Below, in pieces: positions 27,308 through 36,766 of a stretch of 64,000 nt of DNA (positions within the stretch are counted from its first letter, which is position 1; each line of letters opens with the position of its first letter). A model generated the notes under the pieces. The model searched no databases and was not told the origin of the DNA. It saw only the letters and a program-made list of their open reading frames with translations. The translations under genes were made by a program, and so were the position numbers. The stretch spans positions 1 to 64,000 of the forward strand of contig CAAGFJ010000033.1 of NCBI GenBank assembly GCA_900769115.1. Reading direction: 5' to 3'. Source of the DNA: Lachnospiraceae bacterium (lineage in GTDB: Bacteria; Bacillota; Clostridia; Lachnospirales; Lachnospiraceae).

Positions 27308-27904
27308 GTGAGAATTATCGGGATTACAGGTGGAATTGGAACGGGCAAAAGTACCGTTTTACATATTATGGAACAGGAAAAGGGCGTCTACATCATGGAG
27401 ACTGACCGATTAGCACATACCTTGATGGAGCCGGGGCAGAAGGCTTATAAGAAGATAGTGGAGGTATTTGGTGCACACATCTTATCGGAGGATCAGACAA
27501 TAGACCGTGTAAACCTTGGAAAGATTGTATTTGAAGATGCAGACCGATTGGAACAACTGAATGCTATTGTTCATCCGGCTGTCAAAGAATATATTATGGC
27601 AGATATTGAGGCTAAGCGAAAGAGCGGTGTGGTTCAGTTTTATGTGATTGAAGCCGCTTTATTGATTGAAGATGGATACAAAGCAATTTGTGATGAATTA
27701 TGGTACATATATGTTGATCGGGAGGAACGGATCCGACGTCTGGTCAAAGGACGTGGAGGTGACCGGGCAAAATACGAATCTGTCATGGAAAATCAGGCAA
27801 CGGAAGAGTATTATATGTCGAATTGTGATGTGGTGATTCATAATGAGGAAAGCCTTGAAAAAACCGCAAATATAGTAAAGGAATTATTGTTTTCCGCAAG
27901 ATAG
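27308..27904 (+). CDS. coaE: Dephospho-CoA kinase
   Basis: Catalyses the last step of coenzyme A synthesis. The 198-residue protein has P-loop GGIGTGKST, ETDRLAHTLMEPG and the CoaE motif IVHPAVKEYI. It starts with GTG after AAAGAGGT. The polA-coaE order is common in Firmicutes. The promoter of the next gene lies within its last codons. Confidence 0.95.
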   Translation: MRIIGITGGIGTGKSTVLHIMEQEKGVYIMETDRLAHTLMEPGQKAYKKIVEVFGAHILSEDQTIDRVNLGKIVFEDADRLEQLNAIVHPAVKEYIMADIEAKRKSGVVQFYVIEAALLIEDGYKAICDELWYIYVDREERIRRLVKGRGGDRAKYESVMENQATEEYYMSNCDVVIHNEESLEKTANIVKELLFSAR

Positions 27905-27915
27905 TGTGGTATACT
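27887..27915 (+). promoter_or_regulatory. Promoter of the FtsA-like gene
   Basis: TTGTTT (27887-27892) and TATACT (27910-27915) are 17 bp apart and overlap the 3' end of coaE. The leader contains a hairpin ACAAGG/CCTTGT (27935-27956 region). Confidence 0.55.
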
Positions 27916-27970
27916 TATATTTGTCTAAAATATTACAAGGGGTTATTACGCCTTGTGAAGGGGCAGGAAG

Positions 27971-30163
27971 ATGGCAACATTGACTAAGTATCCGGAACCG
28001 TTGGTGTTTGGTCTTGATATTGGGACAAGAAGTATTGTAGGAACGGTAGGATATCAGGAAGGAAAACAATTTCATATTGTTGCACAGGCTGTGCGATTTC
28101 ATGATACCCGTGCTATGCTGGATGGACAGATTCACGATATTCATAAGATCGGTGAAGAGATCACGGAAGTGAAAGAACAGCTCGAGAGGCAGCTTTCAGG
28201 AAGAAAGCTTAAGGAAGTCTGTATTGCAGCCGCTGGCAGAGTGCTGAAGACTGCAGTTGGTAAGGGATATTATGAGTTTCAGGATACAACTGTGGTAACA
28301 CAGGAATATATACATTCATTGGAGATGCTTGGCGTTGAGATGGCACATGAGCAGATGATACAGGAGAATAATACAGATGTGAAGTTCTTCTGTGTGGGAT
28401 ATACAGTAATTCATTATTATTTGAATGGATATGAGATCGGGAATCTGGAAGGACATAAGGCACATAATATTGGGGCTGACGTATTGGCAACATTTCTTCC
28501 GGAGGAAGTGGTAGACGGATTGTATGCTGCTGTTGAACTGGCAGACCTTGAGGTCTCGAATCTGACATTGGAGCCAATTGCAGCGATTCAGGTAGCAATT
28601 CCTGAGAATTTCAGACTGCTTAATATTGCGTTGATCGATGTCGGTGCCGGTACATCTGATATTTGTATTACAAAGGATGGAAGTATTATTGGGTATGGTA
28701 TGCTGCCGAAGGCCGGTGACGAGATCACAGAATGTTTGATCAAAGAATATCTGGTAGATTTTGATACGGCAGAGAAGATCAAATTGATCGGACCGAAGCG
28801 TAAGAGTCTTTCTTATAAGGATATTATGGGAATCAGTCATAAGATTACGCCGCCGGAAGTGTATGATACTGTAGATACAGTTGTGGATGATATTACATCA
28901 AAGATTGCTAAGCAGATTATAGAATTGAATGGAGATCATCCGGTATCTGCAGCATTTGTTGTTGGTGGTGGTGGTAAGATACCAGGATTCACACAGAAGC
29001 TTGCTGCCTATCTGGAGTTGCCGGAGGAGAGGGTTGCTCTTAGAGGGGAAGAAGTATTAGGCTTTGTAGATATTCAGGTAGAAGGTGTGAAGAAGGATCC
29101 ATTATTGGTTACCCCAATTGGTATTTGTTTGAACTTTTATAACCAGAAGAACCAGTTTATCTTCGTGAATGTGAATGGGAACCGTGTGAAGCTGTATGAT
29201 AATGATAAGCTTACTGTGTTTGATGCTGCGTTAGCATATGGATTATCAAACGAGGATGTTTTTCCAAAGAGAGGAAAGGATCTTACCTATACCATGAATG
29301 GCAAGCAGCGTTTTGTCAGAGGGGAACAGGGCGAACCTGCTAAGATCGTACTCAATGACAAAGAAGTTGGTATGAATCATGAGATTCAGGCAGGTGATCA
29401 GATTGTTATCACACCATCTACGGTAGGAGAAGATGCAACAGCCGTTCTTCGGGATGTTGCGCATATGGATGATACGATTACATTTATTGTGAATGACAGA
29501 GAGATCATATGTCCGCGTTTAGCAGGTGTTAATGGAACGCTTGTGTCAGAATTCTATGAGATTAATGACAGTGACCGCGTGGAGATATTGAATTATTATA
29601 CATTAAGTCAGTTAATGCAGTTTATGGATATTGAGACACCGCATGAAGTATTTGTGAATGGTGCAAGAGCAGGAGCAGATACAAAGGTGTACGAGAATTT
29701 TAATGTTGCATGGATTGACCGGGAAGAGATCTATAAGGCTGAACGGTTTGTGACGGAGGAAGTGCGTGATATGGATGAAGAGGAAGAAAGTATGGAATCC
29801 GTGAAGAGAGATGTGCCTCAGACAACCGAACAGACAGAGAGTCAGATACAGGCGGCAGCCACTTTGGAGGAATCCGTTCCAGTTACGGGACAGCAGGAGA
29901 AGACATTAGTAGATGCCTGGATTGAACAGGTGGATGCGAATAAGAATCAGGCACCTGTAGATCTGAGGGTTACAGTGAACGGAACTCCGGTTATCTTGAC
30001 GGGCAAACGGAATTATGTTTTTGTAGATATATTTGATAAGTATCCATTTGATCTTAAGAATGTGAAGGGGACAATGTTAGTTCAGAAGATTGATGGAAAA
30101 GAGGCTGAACATTTTAGTGCGTTACATAATGGAGCAAACATTGAATTGTATTGGAAGGAATAG
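27971..30163 (+). CDS. FtsA-like actin-fold ATPase with long C-terminal extension
   Basis: A 730-residue protein. Residues 1-385 match the FtsA/PilM actin-like fold: LDIGTRSIVGTV phosphate-1 loop, ALIDVGAGTSDICI phosphate-2 loop and VVGGGGKIPGF adenosine motif, with an SHS2-type insert. FtsA is normally about 420 residues and ends in a membrane amphipathic helix. Here about 340 extra residues follow, with repeated VNxxxV / GD-I-x-I patterns (NGNRVKLYDNDKLTVFDA, LNDKEVGMNHEIQAGDQI, VNGTPVILTGKRNYVFVDI) that look like beta-grasp modules, plus an acidic linker. It is separate from the division cluster and precedes a GGDEF gene by 3 bp. Confidence 0.75.
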   Translation: MATLTKYPEPLVFGLDIGTRSIVGTVGYQEGKQFHIVAQAVRFHDTRAMLDGQIHDIHKIGEEITEVKEQLERQLSGRKLKEVCIAAAGRVLKTAVGKGYYEFQDTTVVTQEYIHSLEMLGVEMAHEQMIQENNTDVKFFCVGYTVIHYYLNGYEIGNLEGHKAHNIGADVLATFLPEEVVDGLYAAVELADLEVSNLTLEPIAAIQVAIPENFRLLNIALIDVGAGTSDICITKDGSIIGYGMLPKAGDEITECLIKEYLVDFDTAEKIKLIGPKRKSLSYKDIMGISHKITPPEVYDTVDTVVDDITSKIAKQIIELNGDHPVSAAFVVGGGGKIPGFTQKLAAYLELPEERVALRGEEVLGFVDIQVEGVKKDPLLVTPIGICLNFYNQKNQFIFVNVNGNRVKLYDNDKLTVFDAALAYGLSNEDVFPKRGKDLTYTMNGKQRFVRGEQGEPAKIVLNDKEVGMNHEIQAGDQIVITPSTVGEDATAVLRDVAHMDDTITFIVNDREIICPRLAGVNGTLVSEFYEINDSDRVEILNYYTLSQLMQFMDIETPHEVFVNGARAGADTKVYENFNVAWIDREEIYKAERFVTEEVRDMDEEEESMESVKRDVPQTTEQTESQIQAAATLEESVPVTGQQEKTLVDAWIEQVDANKNQAPVDLRVTVNGTPVILTGKRNYVFVDIFDKYPFDLKNVKGTMLVQKIDGKEAEHFSALHNGANIELYWKE

Positions 30164-30166
30164 GCT

Positions 30167-31870
30167 ATGAACAACACAGAACCAGCATTTGAATTACAAA
30201 AGAATGGAATGGCAATGCACCGGGTAATATACATTGTGTTTTTCTTACAGAGACTGTTGTTACAGTTTGAAAGTAAGGATATTATGCTTAGTAAGACAGT
30301 CTGTATATTAGTCTTTTTGGTGTTGTGTGAAGTGATTGAGGAGATTCTGTATCACACAGATTGCATGAAAAGCCATACCTTTTTGAAAGTGGCCAGGTAT
30401 GTACAGTGCCTGTTGTCTACCGTGATGCTGGCTTTTTTTCAGGGGACGACGGATTCCGGAATTATGATCATTGCATTATTGATTATGTTCACTGTGGACT
30501 TTCTTTTGGCAATGGAAATTTCGGATAAGACTCAGGTCGTTCTATGTCTGGCAGGTGTTGGTTCGCCTGTTGTGATCATCGTATTTATCCGTATGGCGAT
30601 GCGGTCAAGCGATCAGTGGATGTTCTTATTTTTCGATATGCTTATGCTGTTGCTTGTATTGATCACAGAAGCTATGAAACTTGTGGAATACGTCATTCGT
30701 AAGGATGATATTATTTTAGATGAGCGGAACCGTCTTGCCCGGATTGTAGAGAAGAATGAAGATATTCTGAATATGCAGAATAAGCTTAAGAATACGAACA
30801 ACCAGTTGAATATTCAGAAATTAGACCTGCAACGGGCGAATAAGCAGATCAAAGAGGCGAATGAAGAGATGAAAGCACAGGCAGAGATTATGCATTATAT
30901 CGCATCTTCATTTGAGGTGCCTAAGATCTCGAATCAGATTACAGATTCTATTATGGCAGTGAAGAAGTTAGGATTCTGTGCTGTGTACATCAGAGAGAAT
31001 GTATATCTGAATAGGCATGCCAATTATGTTATTAAGACGAATATCGGACAATTACAGTCAAAGATCAAGGATCAGATGGAGAGTACTTATCTTGAGATGG
31101 TAGAGCAGAGAAAGTCGGAGATTGTAGTTTATGAGAATTTTAAGGAAGAGATTCCATTTCTACAGGATGTGAATATTAATTCAGTGTATATCAAGCTTTT
31201 AGGAACAGGGGATGAGAGCTATGGCTTGTTCATGATAGGGGATGAACGCAGGAATCTGTTTGATGAAAACATGTCATTCTATAATGCAATTATTGCGCAG
31301 TATGATATTGCTATTAGCAATGCGAAGATCTATAACGAGATGCAGCATATGGCAAGAAAGGATGGATTGACCGGAATCAATAACAGAATCTATTTTAATG
31401 AATTGTTCAAAGAATCTGTTAGCCGGATGTTGGCATCCAACGGCTGTATGAGTGTAGCACTGTTTGATATTGATAAGTTTAAGAGTGTCAATGATACGTA
31501 TGGGCATCTGGCCGGTGACGAAGTCATTAAGAGAATTGCATCTGTTACAGAACAGTGTATTGAGAAGTACAATGGTTTTGTGTGCCGGTATGGTGGTGAG
31601 GAATTTGTAGCGGCATTACCGAACCGTAAATTAGAGATTGCACAGCCGATTATTGAAGAATTATTTGAAGAGATATGCAAACAGGTTGTACATTATAATG
31701 AATGGGATATCGGCATGAGCGTCAGTATTGGTTTAACTGCTTATCCGGAAGTGTGCAAGAATCCGGATGAATTATTAAAACGTGCTGACTGGTGTATGTA
31801 TTATGCAAAGGAACATGGCAGACATCAGATTAATGTGGATGATGGAAGTATTGAGAAGATGGATGTATAG
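30167..31870 (+). CDS. Membrane-linked diguanylate cyclase (GGDEF)
   Basis: A 567-residue protein expected to make cyclic di-GMP. The N-terminal 175 residues carry about five or six hydrophobic segments. A coiled coil (about 180-240, MQNKLKNTNNQLNIQK) leads to a GAF-like region and a complete GGDEF domain with DIDKFKSVNDTYGHLAGDE and the active-site GGEEF (476-480). The RxxD inhibitory site upstream of GGEEF is replaced (KYNG), so product inhibition at that site is unlikely. It is translationally close to the FtsA-like gene. Confidence 0.9.
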   Translation: MNNTEPAFELQKNGMAMHRVIYIVFFLQRLLLQFESKDIMLSKTVCILVFLVLCEVIEEILYHTDCMKSHTFLKVARYVQCLLSTVMLAFFQGTTDSGIMIIALLIMFTVDFLLAMEISDKTQVVLCLAGVGSPVVIIVFIRMAMRSSDQWMFLFFDMLMLLLVLITEAMKLVEYVIRKDDIILDERNRLARIVEKNEDILNMQNKLKNTNNQLNIQKLDLQRANKQIKEANEEMKAQAEIMHYIASSFEVPKISNQITDSIMAVKKLGFCAVYIRENVYLNRHANYVIKTNIGQLQSKIKDQMESTYLEMVEQRKSEIVVYENFKEEIPFLQDVNINSVYIKLLGTGDESYGLFMIGDERRNLFDENMSFYNAIIAQYDIAISNAKIYNEMQHMARKDGLTGINNRIYFNELFKESVSRMLASNGCMSVALFDIDKFKSVNDTYGHLAGDEVIKRIASVTEQCIEKYNGFVCRYGGEEFVAALPNRKLEIAQPIIEELFEEICKQVVHYNEWDIGMSVSIGLTAYPEVCKNPDELLKRADWCMYYAKEHGRHQINVDDGSIEKMDV

Positions 31871-31934
31871 ATGAATACTTGTGACGATTGCCATGAGTTC
31901 GATATAAAGTAAGATTTGAGATGGAGGAAAGAAT

Positions 31935-33125
31935 ATGAATGTTTTCGTTGTGAATTGTGGTAGTTCTTCTTTAAAGTATCAGTTGATTAATTCAGATACG
32001 GAAGAAGTAATCGCAAAAGGATTATGTGAGAGAATAGGAATTGATGGCCGCTTGACACATAAGCCAACTGGCAAAGAACCAGTTGTAAAAGAGGTGGTAA
32101 TGCCAGATCATAAGAGTGCAGTTTCTTATGTGTTAGAGGAGCTGACAGATGCAAAAGCAGGAGTGATTAAAGATTTATCAGAGATTGATGCAGTAGGACA
32201 TCGTATTGTACATGGTGGAGAGAAGTTTGCACAGTCCGTTGTAATTACGGATGATGTAATGAAAGCAATTGAGGAATGTAATGACCTTGCACCATTGCAT
32301 AATCCGGCGAACCTGATCGGAATCTCAGCTTGCAAGGCTTTAATGCCAGAGGTTCCTATGGTTGCAGTATTTGATACGGCATTTCATCAGACGATGCCAA
32401 AGAAAGCATATTTATATGGACTTCCATATGAGTATTATGAAGAATATAAGATTCGTAAATATGGGTTCCATGGAACTTCTCATAGCTTTGTATCTAAGAG
32501 ATTGTTACAGATCATTGGCAAAGAGAATGGTGATTCCAAAGTAATTATCTGTCATCTGGGTAATGGATCTTCGATTACAGCTGTCCAGAATGGCAAGTCT
32601 GTGGACACCAGTATGGGCTTTACTCCGTTGGATGGTCTGATTATGGGAACCAGAAGCGGCAGTCTTGATCCGGCAGTTGTACAGTATATTGCAGGTAAGA
32701 AGGGATATTCAGTTGATGAAGTGTTGAATGTGCTGAATAAGAAGTCTGGTGTGGAAGGTATTTCAGGCGTATCCAGCGATTTCCGTGATCTGGATGCAGC
32801 AAGCATGGAAGGTAACGAGAGAGCAACCGTCGCATTGGATATGTTCGCTTATCGTGCGGCACAGTATATTGGATCGTATGTAGCTGCTATGAATGGTGTA
32901 GATGCGATTGCATTTACTGCTGGTATTGGAGAGAATAACTTTAAGGTACGGAAGGCAATCTGTGATTATCTTGGATACCTTGGTGTTACAATTGACGAAC
33001 AGGCTAACGCAGTAAGAGGAGAAGAGATCCGGTTATCTACAGAGGATTCCAGGGTTGCAGTATATGTAATACCAACCAATGAGGAATTGGCAATCGCAAG
33101 AGAGACGGTGGCATTAGTAGGATAA
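31935..33125 (+). CDS. ackA: Acetate kinase
   Basis: Interconverts acetyl phosphate and acetate with ATP, a main energy step in fermenters. The 396-residue length is standard. Signatures are VFVVNCGSSSLKYQL at the N-terminus, HRIVHGGEKF, FDTAFHQTMP, KYGFHGTSHSFVS and ICHLGNGSSI. The usual partner pta is not adjacent upstream; the GGDEF gene sits there instead. It starts with ATG after GGAGG and is followed by a separate strong promoter for yceD. Confidence 0.97.
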   Translation: MNVFVVNCGSSSLKYQLINSDTEEVIAKGLCERIGIDGRLTHKPTGKEPVVKEVVMPDHKSAVSYVLEELTDAKAGVIKDLSEIDAVGHRIVHGGEKFAQSVVITDDVMKAIEECNDLAPLHNPANLIGISACKALMPEVPMVAVFDTAFHQTMPKKAYLYGLPYEYYEEYKIRKYGFHGTSHSFVSKRLLQIIGKENGDSKVIICHLGNGSSITAVQNGKSVDTSMGFTPLDGLIMGTRSGSLDPAVVQYIAGKKGYSVDEVLNVLNKKSGVEGISGVSSDFRDLDAASMEGNERATVALDMFAYRAAQYIGSYVAAMNGVDAIAFTAGIGENNFKVRKAICDYLGYLGVTIDEQANAVRGEEIRLSTEDSRVAVYVIPTNEELAIARETVALVG

Positions 33126-33180
33126 TAGGACTTGTGTTACAAGATATTGTATGTATTTTCCAAAAAACTTTAGAAATTTG

Positions 33181-33209
33181 TTGACAAAGTTACAGATAAT
33201 ATGTATAAT
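33181..33209 (+). promoter_or_regulatory. Consensus promoter of yceD-rpmF
   Basis: TTGACA (33181-33186) and TATAAT (33204-33209) match the sigma-A consensus exactly, with a 17-bp spacer. Confidence 0.92.
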
Positions 33210-33239
33210 AGCTGACGTGTGAGTTTAGGAGATTAGAGA

Positions 33240-33773
33240 ATGAACATAAACTTATATGATGTTTTGTCTGTAATTGGCAAGGAAGTAACAGTGAAAGCAT
33301 CTATTGGAAGCTTACAGGAAGATTTTCAAGGCGAGCAGTTAGAATTGAACAGCAAGCAGCCGTTTGCAGTTGTTGTGAAAAGCGTTGAGAAGAATGTAGT
33401 AAGTGTTGATTGTGATGTAACGGTTGTTGCAAAGAGAAGCTGTAGCAGATGTTTAGAGGATGTAATGTGCACATATGATCTGCATATTCATCGTATTGTG
33501 AATATCGAGAAGAAGGAAGCGTATACAGATGATGCTTCTGAATCCGATGAGATAAGTTATATTGAAGACTGTACTCTGGATATAGACAGGCTCGTTTTGG
33601 ATGAGTTATTCACCGTGATTCCGATGAATGTTCTCTGCAAAGAGGATTGTAAAGGAATCTGCAAGGTGTGTGGAACCAATCTGAATAAGAGCACATGCAA
33701 TTGTGACCAGACGGTTCCGGATCCAAGAATGGCAGTTTTTAGTGATATCTTCAATCAATTTAAGGAGGTGTGA
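33240..33773 (+). CDS. yceD: YceD/DUF177 family protein, linked to large ribosomal subunit
   Basis: A 177-residue protein of the DUF177/YceD family, linked to 23S rRNA accumulation and almost always encoded before rpmF. It carries CSRCLEDV near residue 64 and a C-terminal cysteine cluster (CKEDCKGICKVCGTNLN, then C-x-C) that looks metal-binding. The rpmF ribosome binding site (AAGGAGG) lies inside its last codons, so the two are coupled. Confidence 0.88.
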   Translation: MNINLYDVLSVIGKEVTVKASIGSLQEDFQGEQLELNSKQPFAVVVKSVEKNVVSVDCDVTVVAKRSCSRCLEDVMCTYDLHIHRIVNIEKKEAYTDDASESDEISYIEDCTLDIDRLVLDELFTVIPMNVLCKEDCKGICKVCGTNLNKSTCNCDQTVPDPRMAVFSDIFNQFKEV

Positions 33774-33776
33774 AAT

Positions 33777-33953
33777 ATGTCTATCTGTCCAAAGAACAAA
33801 TCTTCAAAAGGAAGAAGAGATAAGAGAAGAGCCAACTGGAAGATGACCGCTCCAACTTTAGTAAAGTGTTCTAAGTGTGGCGAGTTAATGGTTCCTCACA
33901 GAGTGTGCAAAAAATGCGGCAGCTACAACAAAAAAGAAGTAATTGAAGCATAA
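33777..33953 (+). CDS. rpmF: 50S ribosomal protein L32
   Basis: A 58-residue zinc-binding bL32: it begins MSICPKNKSSKGRRDKRRAN and has CSKCGELMVPH followed by CKKCG, giving two CxxC pairs. The ATG is 3 bp after the yceD stop, with AAGGAGG upstream. A clear terminator follows; the frequent neighbour plsX is absent. Confidence 0.96.
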   Translation: MSICPKNKSSKGRRDKRRANWKMTAPTLVKCSKCGELMVPHRVCKKCGSYNKKEVIEA

Positions 33954-33972
33954 TTATGATGTATGGAATTGG

Positions 33973-34012
33973 AAGACCTTTCTATTTATGAAGAATAGGA
34001 AGGTCTTTTTTC
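33973..34012 (+). terminator. Terminator after rpmF
   Basis: A 14-bp stem (33973-33986 with 33994-34007, one G-U) with a 7-nt loop is followed by a T-run. Confidence 0.88.
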
Positions 34013-34043
34013 TGTCTTTTTTGTTTCATTTTAGTATAAGATA

Positions 34044-34052
34044 TGATATAAT
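34044..34052 (+). promoter_or_regulatory. Extended -10 promoter ahead of the bactofilin/pyrH cluster
   Basis: TGATATAAT is an extended -10 element about 66 bp ahead of the first gene. No convincing -35 box is seen. A six-codon frame (34105-34125, ATG to TAA) with AAAGGA upstream overlaps the next start codon and could couple translation. Confidence 0.5.
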
Positions 34053-34117
34053 TGAATCTAATCGTGTAAAAGTGTTAGAGATTGGAAATCCTATACGAAA
34101 GGAAATGACAGAAGCCA

Positions 34118-34336
34118 ATGAATAAGAAGAAACATACTACACAGAATCCGGTAGCAGCCAGAAAGAAACGAGTGCAGCGAATGAAGCATTTTATATTGTT
34201 TGGTGCAGTTTTTCTATTGTTTGCATCGGTTATATTGAATTTAGTTCTAGTATTTAAGGTGATACATTTAGAAGGTCAGATTGATCAATTGTATTCATCT
34301 ACACTAATATATGGAGGGCAACATGAGTTTTTTTAA
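34118..34336 (+). CDS. Small membrane protein, FtsL/DivIC-like layout
   Basis: A 72-residue protein not recognised by family. It has a basic cytoplasmic start (KKKHTTQNPVAARKKRVQRMKH), one membrane helix (about residues 25-47) and a short extracellular segment starting as a coiled coil (VIHLEGQIDQLYSS). The layout recalls FtsL/DivIC division proteins but is much shorter. The ATG lacks a good ribosome binding site of its own. Its end overlaps the bactofilin start by 14 bp, suggesting linked function. Confidence 0.6.
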   Translation: MNKKKHTTQNPVAARKKRVQRMKHFILFGAVFLLFASVILNLVLVFKVIHLEGQIDQLYSSTLIYGGQHEFF

Positions 34337-36002
34337 AGATTTCAAAGCAGATTTCACCCAGGCAATGAATGAGTTAATGCCGGATGGTAATGAGATGTAT
34401 GAAGCAGATGACGCGCTTGCAGAAGAGTCGCAGTCAGAAGTAACAGAAGAGAAGAATAAGACGGTTAAGAAACCTAGAAAAAGCAAAGAAACGACGAAGG
34501 ATCAGAGTAAGAAAACGAAGCATCAGGCGGACAAGCCGGGAGCAAAGACAGATGAGGAAGACGTTGATATTGCACCGGAGGACATGGAAGATCAGATAGA
34601 TGATCTGTTGAATCATGAGTTATATCAGGATGGTGAACCGGATGCAAATGCATTGTTGCATGATGATATGGAAGTCAATACGATGGATATGTCTGTAGAA
34701 GAGTTGTTGAATCAATTATCAGAGAAACAGACTGAGGTACCGGAACAGACTACGGAGACAGTATCAAAGGAAGAAAAGGATAATACGGATGAACTATCTG
34801 TGGACGATCTTCTTACTCAGTTGGAGAGTTCAATTCCGGATGAACCGAAAGAAGAGCCGGAATCTGTTTCACATGCATCGGATCCGGGTTTGGAAGAATT
34901 GTTGAATCGGATCAGTGCAAAGTCAGTTCCAGGAGAACCTGCTATTCACAAAGGAGTTCAATCCGGTGAGTTGGAATCGGTAGCAGAGGAGCCAACAGAA
35001 GAAGACCTGGGTGAAGAACCAACCATAGAAGAGGTTAGTAATACGAATATTAGAACTGAGCAGAATGAGGAAGATGCTATAGTAGAAGAAGCCACAACCG
35101 AGGAAGTTGTCGCAGAAGAGACAGTTGCTGAGGACAATGCTGCCGGAGAAGTGGTTACAGAAGAGACTGTATTAGAAGAACCTGTGATTGAAGAGGCTTC
35201 GGAAGAAGTTGTAGAGGTGCCGGTACAGGAGAATATAGCAGTGTCCGTTGAAGAAGAATCAGAAGAGAATATAATAGAGGATACTGCAGAGGAAGCAGTA
35301 GAAGAACCAGTAGAACATAAAGAAGAGACCGTTACAGAACAACCGGTAATGGATACTTTCACAGAAGAGGATAAGGTTGCAGAGGCTGTTGAGGAAGAAA
35401 CAGTCGTGGAAGAAGATAAGAATGAGGAAGTTGTTTCTGAGAACGCAGAGAAAGTGGAGGATGCATATATGAGTGAAGATAAGGATTTAATTACAATGAA
35501 TACAGCAGAGCCTGTTGAGACTGCCAAAGAAGAGATGGTATATAACGTGGATGAGGCAGATACAGAGACTACATATATTACCAAGGGAACGAAGCTGACA
35601 GGTGATCTTGAGACGGAAGGTTCGGTTGATGTGATCGGAACAATTGAAGGATCGGTTAGCTGTAAGGGTAAGGTTGTTGTCGGAGGCACAGTAAAGGGTG
35701 ATGTTGCTGCTGGAGAATTATATGCAAATGGAGCAAGAATCGAAGGTAATATTAAGTCATATGGCAGTGTTAAGGTTGGTGTTGGATCTATGATTATTGG
35801 AAGTATTGAAGGCGAGTCGGCTGTTATTGCCGGTGCAGTCAATGGTGATATTGATGTAAAGGGTCCGGTTATTGTAGACTCAACTGCTGTAATTATGGGT
35901 AATATTAAGTCACGTTCTGTACAGATCAATAATGGGGCAGTGATCGAGGGTTTCTGCTCACAGAGTTATTCAGATATTGATGTAAAGAGTTTCTTTGCAT
36001 AA
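34323..36002 (+). CDS. Bactofilin-domain protein with long acidic N-terminal region
   Basis: A 559-residue protein. Residues 417-559 are a bactofilin (DUF583) beta-helix with recurring GxI/V-x-G turns (LTGDLETEGSVDVIGTIEG, GTVKGDVAAGELYANG), which polymerises into cytoskeletal filaments. The preceding 400 residues are low-complexity and strongly acidic, rich in Glu, Val and Thr (runs such as EEVVAEETVAEDNAAGE), and probably disordered. Most bactofilins are 100-250 residues, so this extension is unusual. The ATG at 34323 follows GGAGGG; an ATG at 34311 is possible. It precedes pyrH by 35 bp. Confidence 0.85.
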   Translation: MSFFKDFKADFTQAMNELMPDGNEMYEADDALAEESQSEVTEEKNKTVKKPRKSKETTKDQSKKTKHQADKPGAKTDEEDVDIAPEDMEDQIDDLLNHELYQDGEPDANALLHDDMEVNTMDMSVEELLNQLSEKQTEVPEQTTETVSKEEKDNTDELSVDDLLTQLESSIPDEPKEEPESVSHASDPGLEELLNRISAKSVPGEPAIHKGVQSGELESVAEEPTEEDLGEEPTIEEVSNTNIRTEQNEEDAIVEEATTEEVVAEETVAEDNAAGEVVTEETVLEEPVIEEASEEVVEVPVQENIAVSVEEESEENIIEDTAEEAVEEPVEHKEETVTEQPVMDTFTEEDKVAEAVEEETVVEEDKNEEVVSENAEKVEDAYMSEDKDLITMNTAEPVETAKEEMVYNVDEADTETTYITKGTKLTGDLETEGSVDVIGTIEGSVSCKGKVVVGGTVKGDVAAGELYANGARIEGNIKSYGSVKVGVGSMIIGSIEGESAVIAGAVNGDIDVKGPVIVDSTAVIMGNIKSRSVQINNGAVIEGFCSQSYSDIDVKSFFA

Positions 36003-36037
36003 GTAGTACAAAAGAATATATAAAGTAGGAGTGTGTT

Positions 36038-36739
36038 ATGGAAGCAAATCGAATTTTACTTAAGTTAAGTGGAGAGGCATTGGCTGGTGACAAACACCAG
36101 GGATTTGATGAAAAGACGGTTCTTGAAGTGGCAAGACAGGTCAAAGGAGCTGTAGACGAAGGTAAGCAGGTTGCAATTGTAATCGGTGGAGGTAATTTCT
36201 GGAGAGGAAGAACCTCTGAGAACATGGATCGTGTGAAGGCAGATCAGATTGGAATGTTAGCAACCGTTATGAATTGTATATATGCAGCGGATATGTTCCG
36301 GACGGTTGGTCTTAAGACAAGAATCATGTCACCATTTGTATGCGGTAATGTGACAGAGTTGTTCCGTAAGGATGCAGCAGTTGCAGCATTAGAGAATCAG
36401 GAAGTGGTATTCTTTGCGGGAGGAACCGGACATCCGTATTTTTCAACCGATATGTCAACCGTATTGATGGCGATTGAGATTGAGGCGGATGTAATCTTAT
36501 CCGGCAAAGCAATTGATGGTGTATATGATAGTGATCCAAAGACGAATCCGGATGCAAAGAAATATGACACGATGAAGATGAAAGATATTGTGGATCAGCA
36601 GTTAGGAGTAATTGATCTTGCATCTGCTGTACTTGCGATGGAGAATCATATGCCAATGATGTTATTTGGATTGAATGAGGACAATAGTATTATTAAGGCT
36701 ATGACAGGTAAGTCAAACGGAACTTATATTGAAGCATAA
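36038..36739 (+). CDS. pyrH: UMP kinase
   Basis: Phosphorylates UMP to UDP; hexameric amino-acid-kinase fold. The 233-residue length is standard, with RILLKLSGEAL at the N-terminus, VIGGGNFWRG, MDRVKADQIGMLATVMN and GTGHPYFSTDMSTVLMA. It opens the classical pyrH-frr-uppS-cdsA-dxr-rseP run. Confidence 0.96.
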   Translation: MEANRILLKLSGEALAGDKHQGFDEKTVLEVARQVKGAVDEGKQVAIVIGGGNFWRGRTSENMDRVKADQIGMLATVMNCIYAADMFRTVGLKTRIMSPFVCGNVTELFRKDAAVAALENQEVVFFAGGTGHPYFSTDMSTVLMAIEIEADVILSGKAIDGVYDSDPKTNPDAKKYDTMKMKDIVDQQLGVIDLASAVLAMENHMPMMLFGLNEDNSIIKAMTGKSNGTYIEA

Positions 36740-36766
36740 ATGAAATATATTTAGGAGGAACAGCAT

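Noticed and set aside
34958..35929. A 323-codon open frame antisense to the bactofilin gene
   Set aside because: It mirrors the biased Glu/Val/Thr codons of the bactofilin tail, giving a Ser/Thr/Pro/Ile-rich product with no domain, and it has no ribosome binding site.
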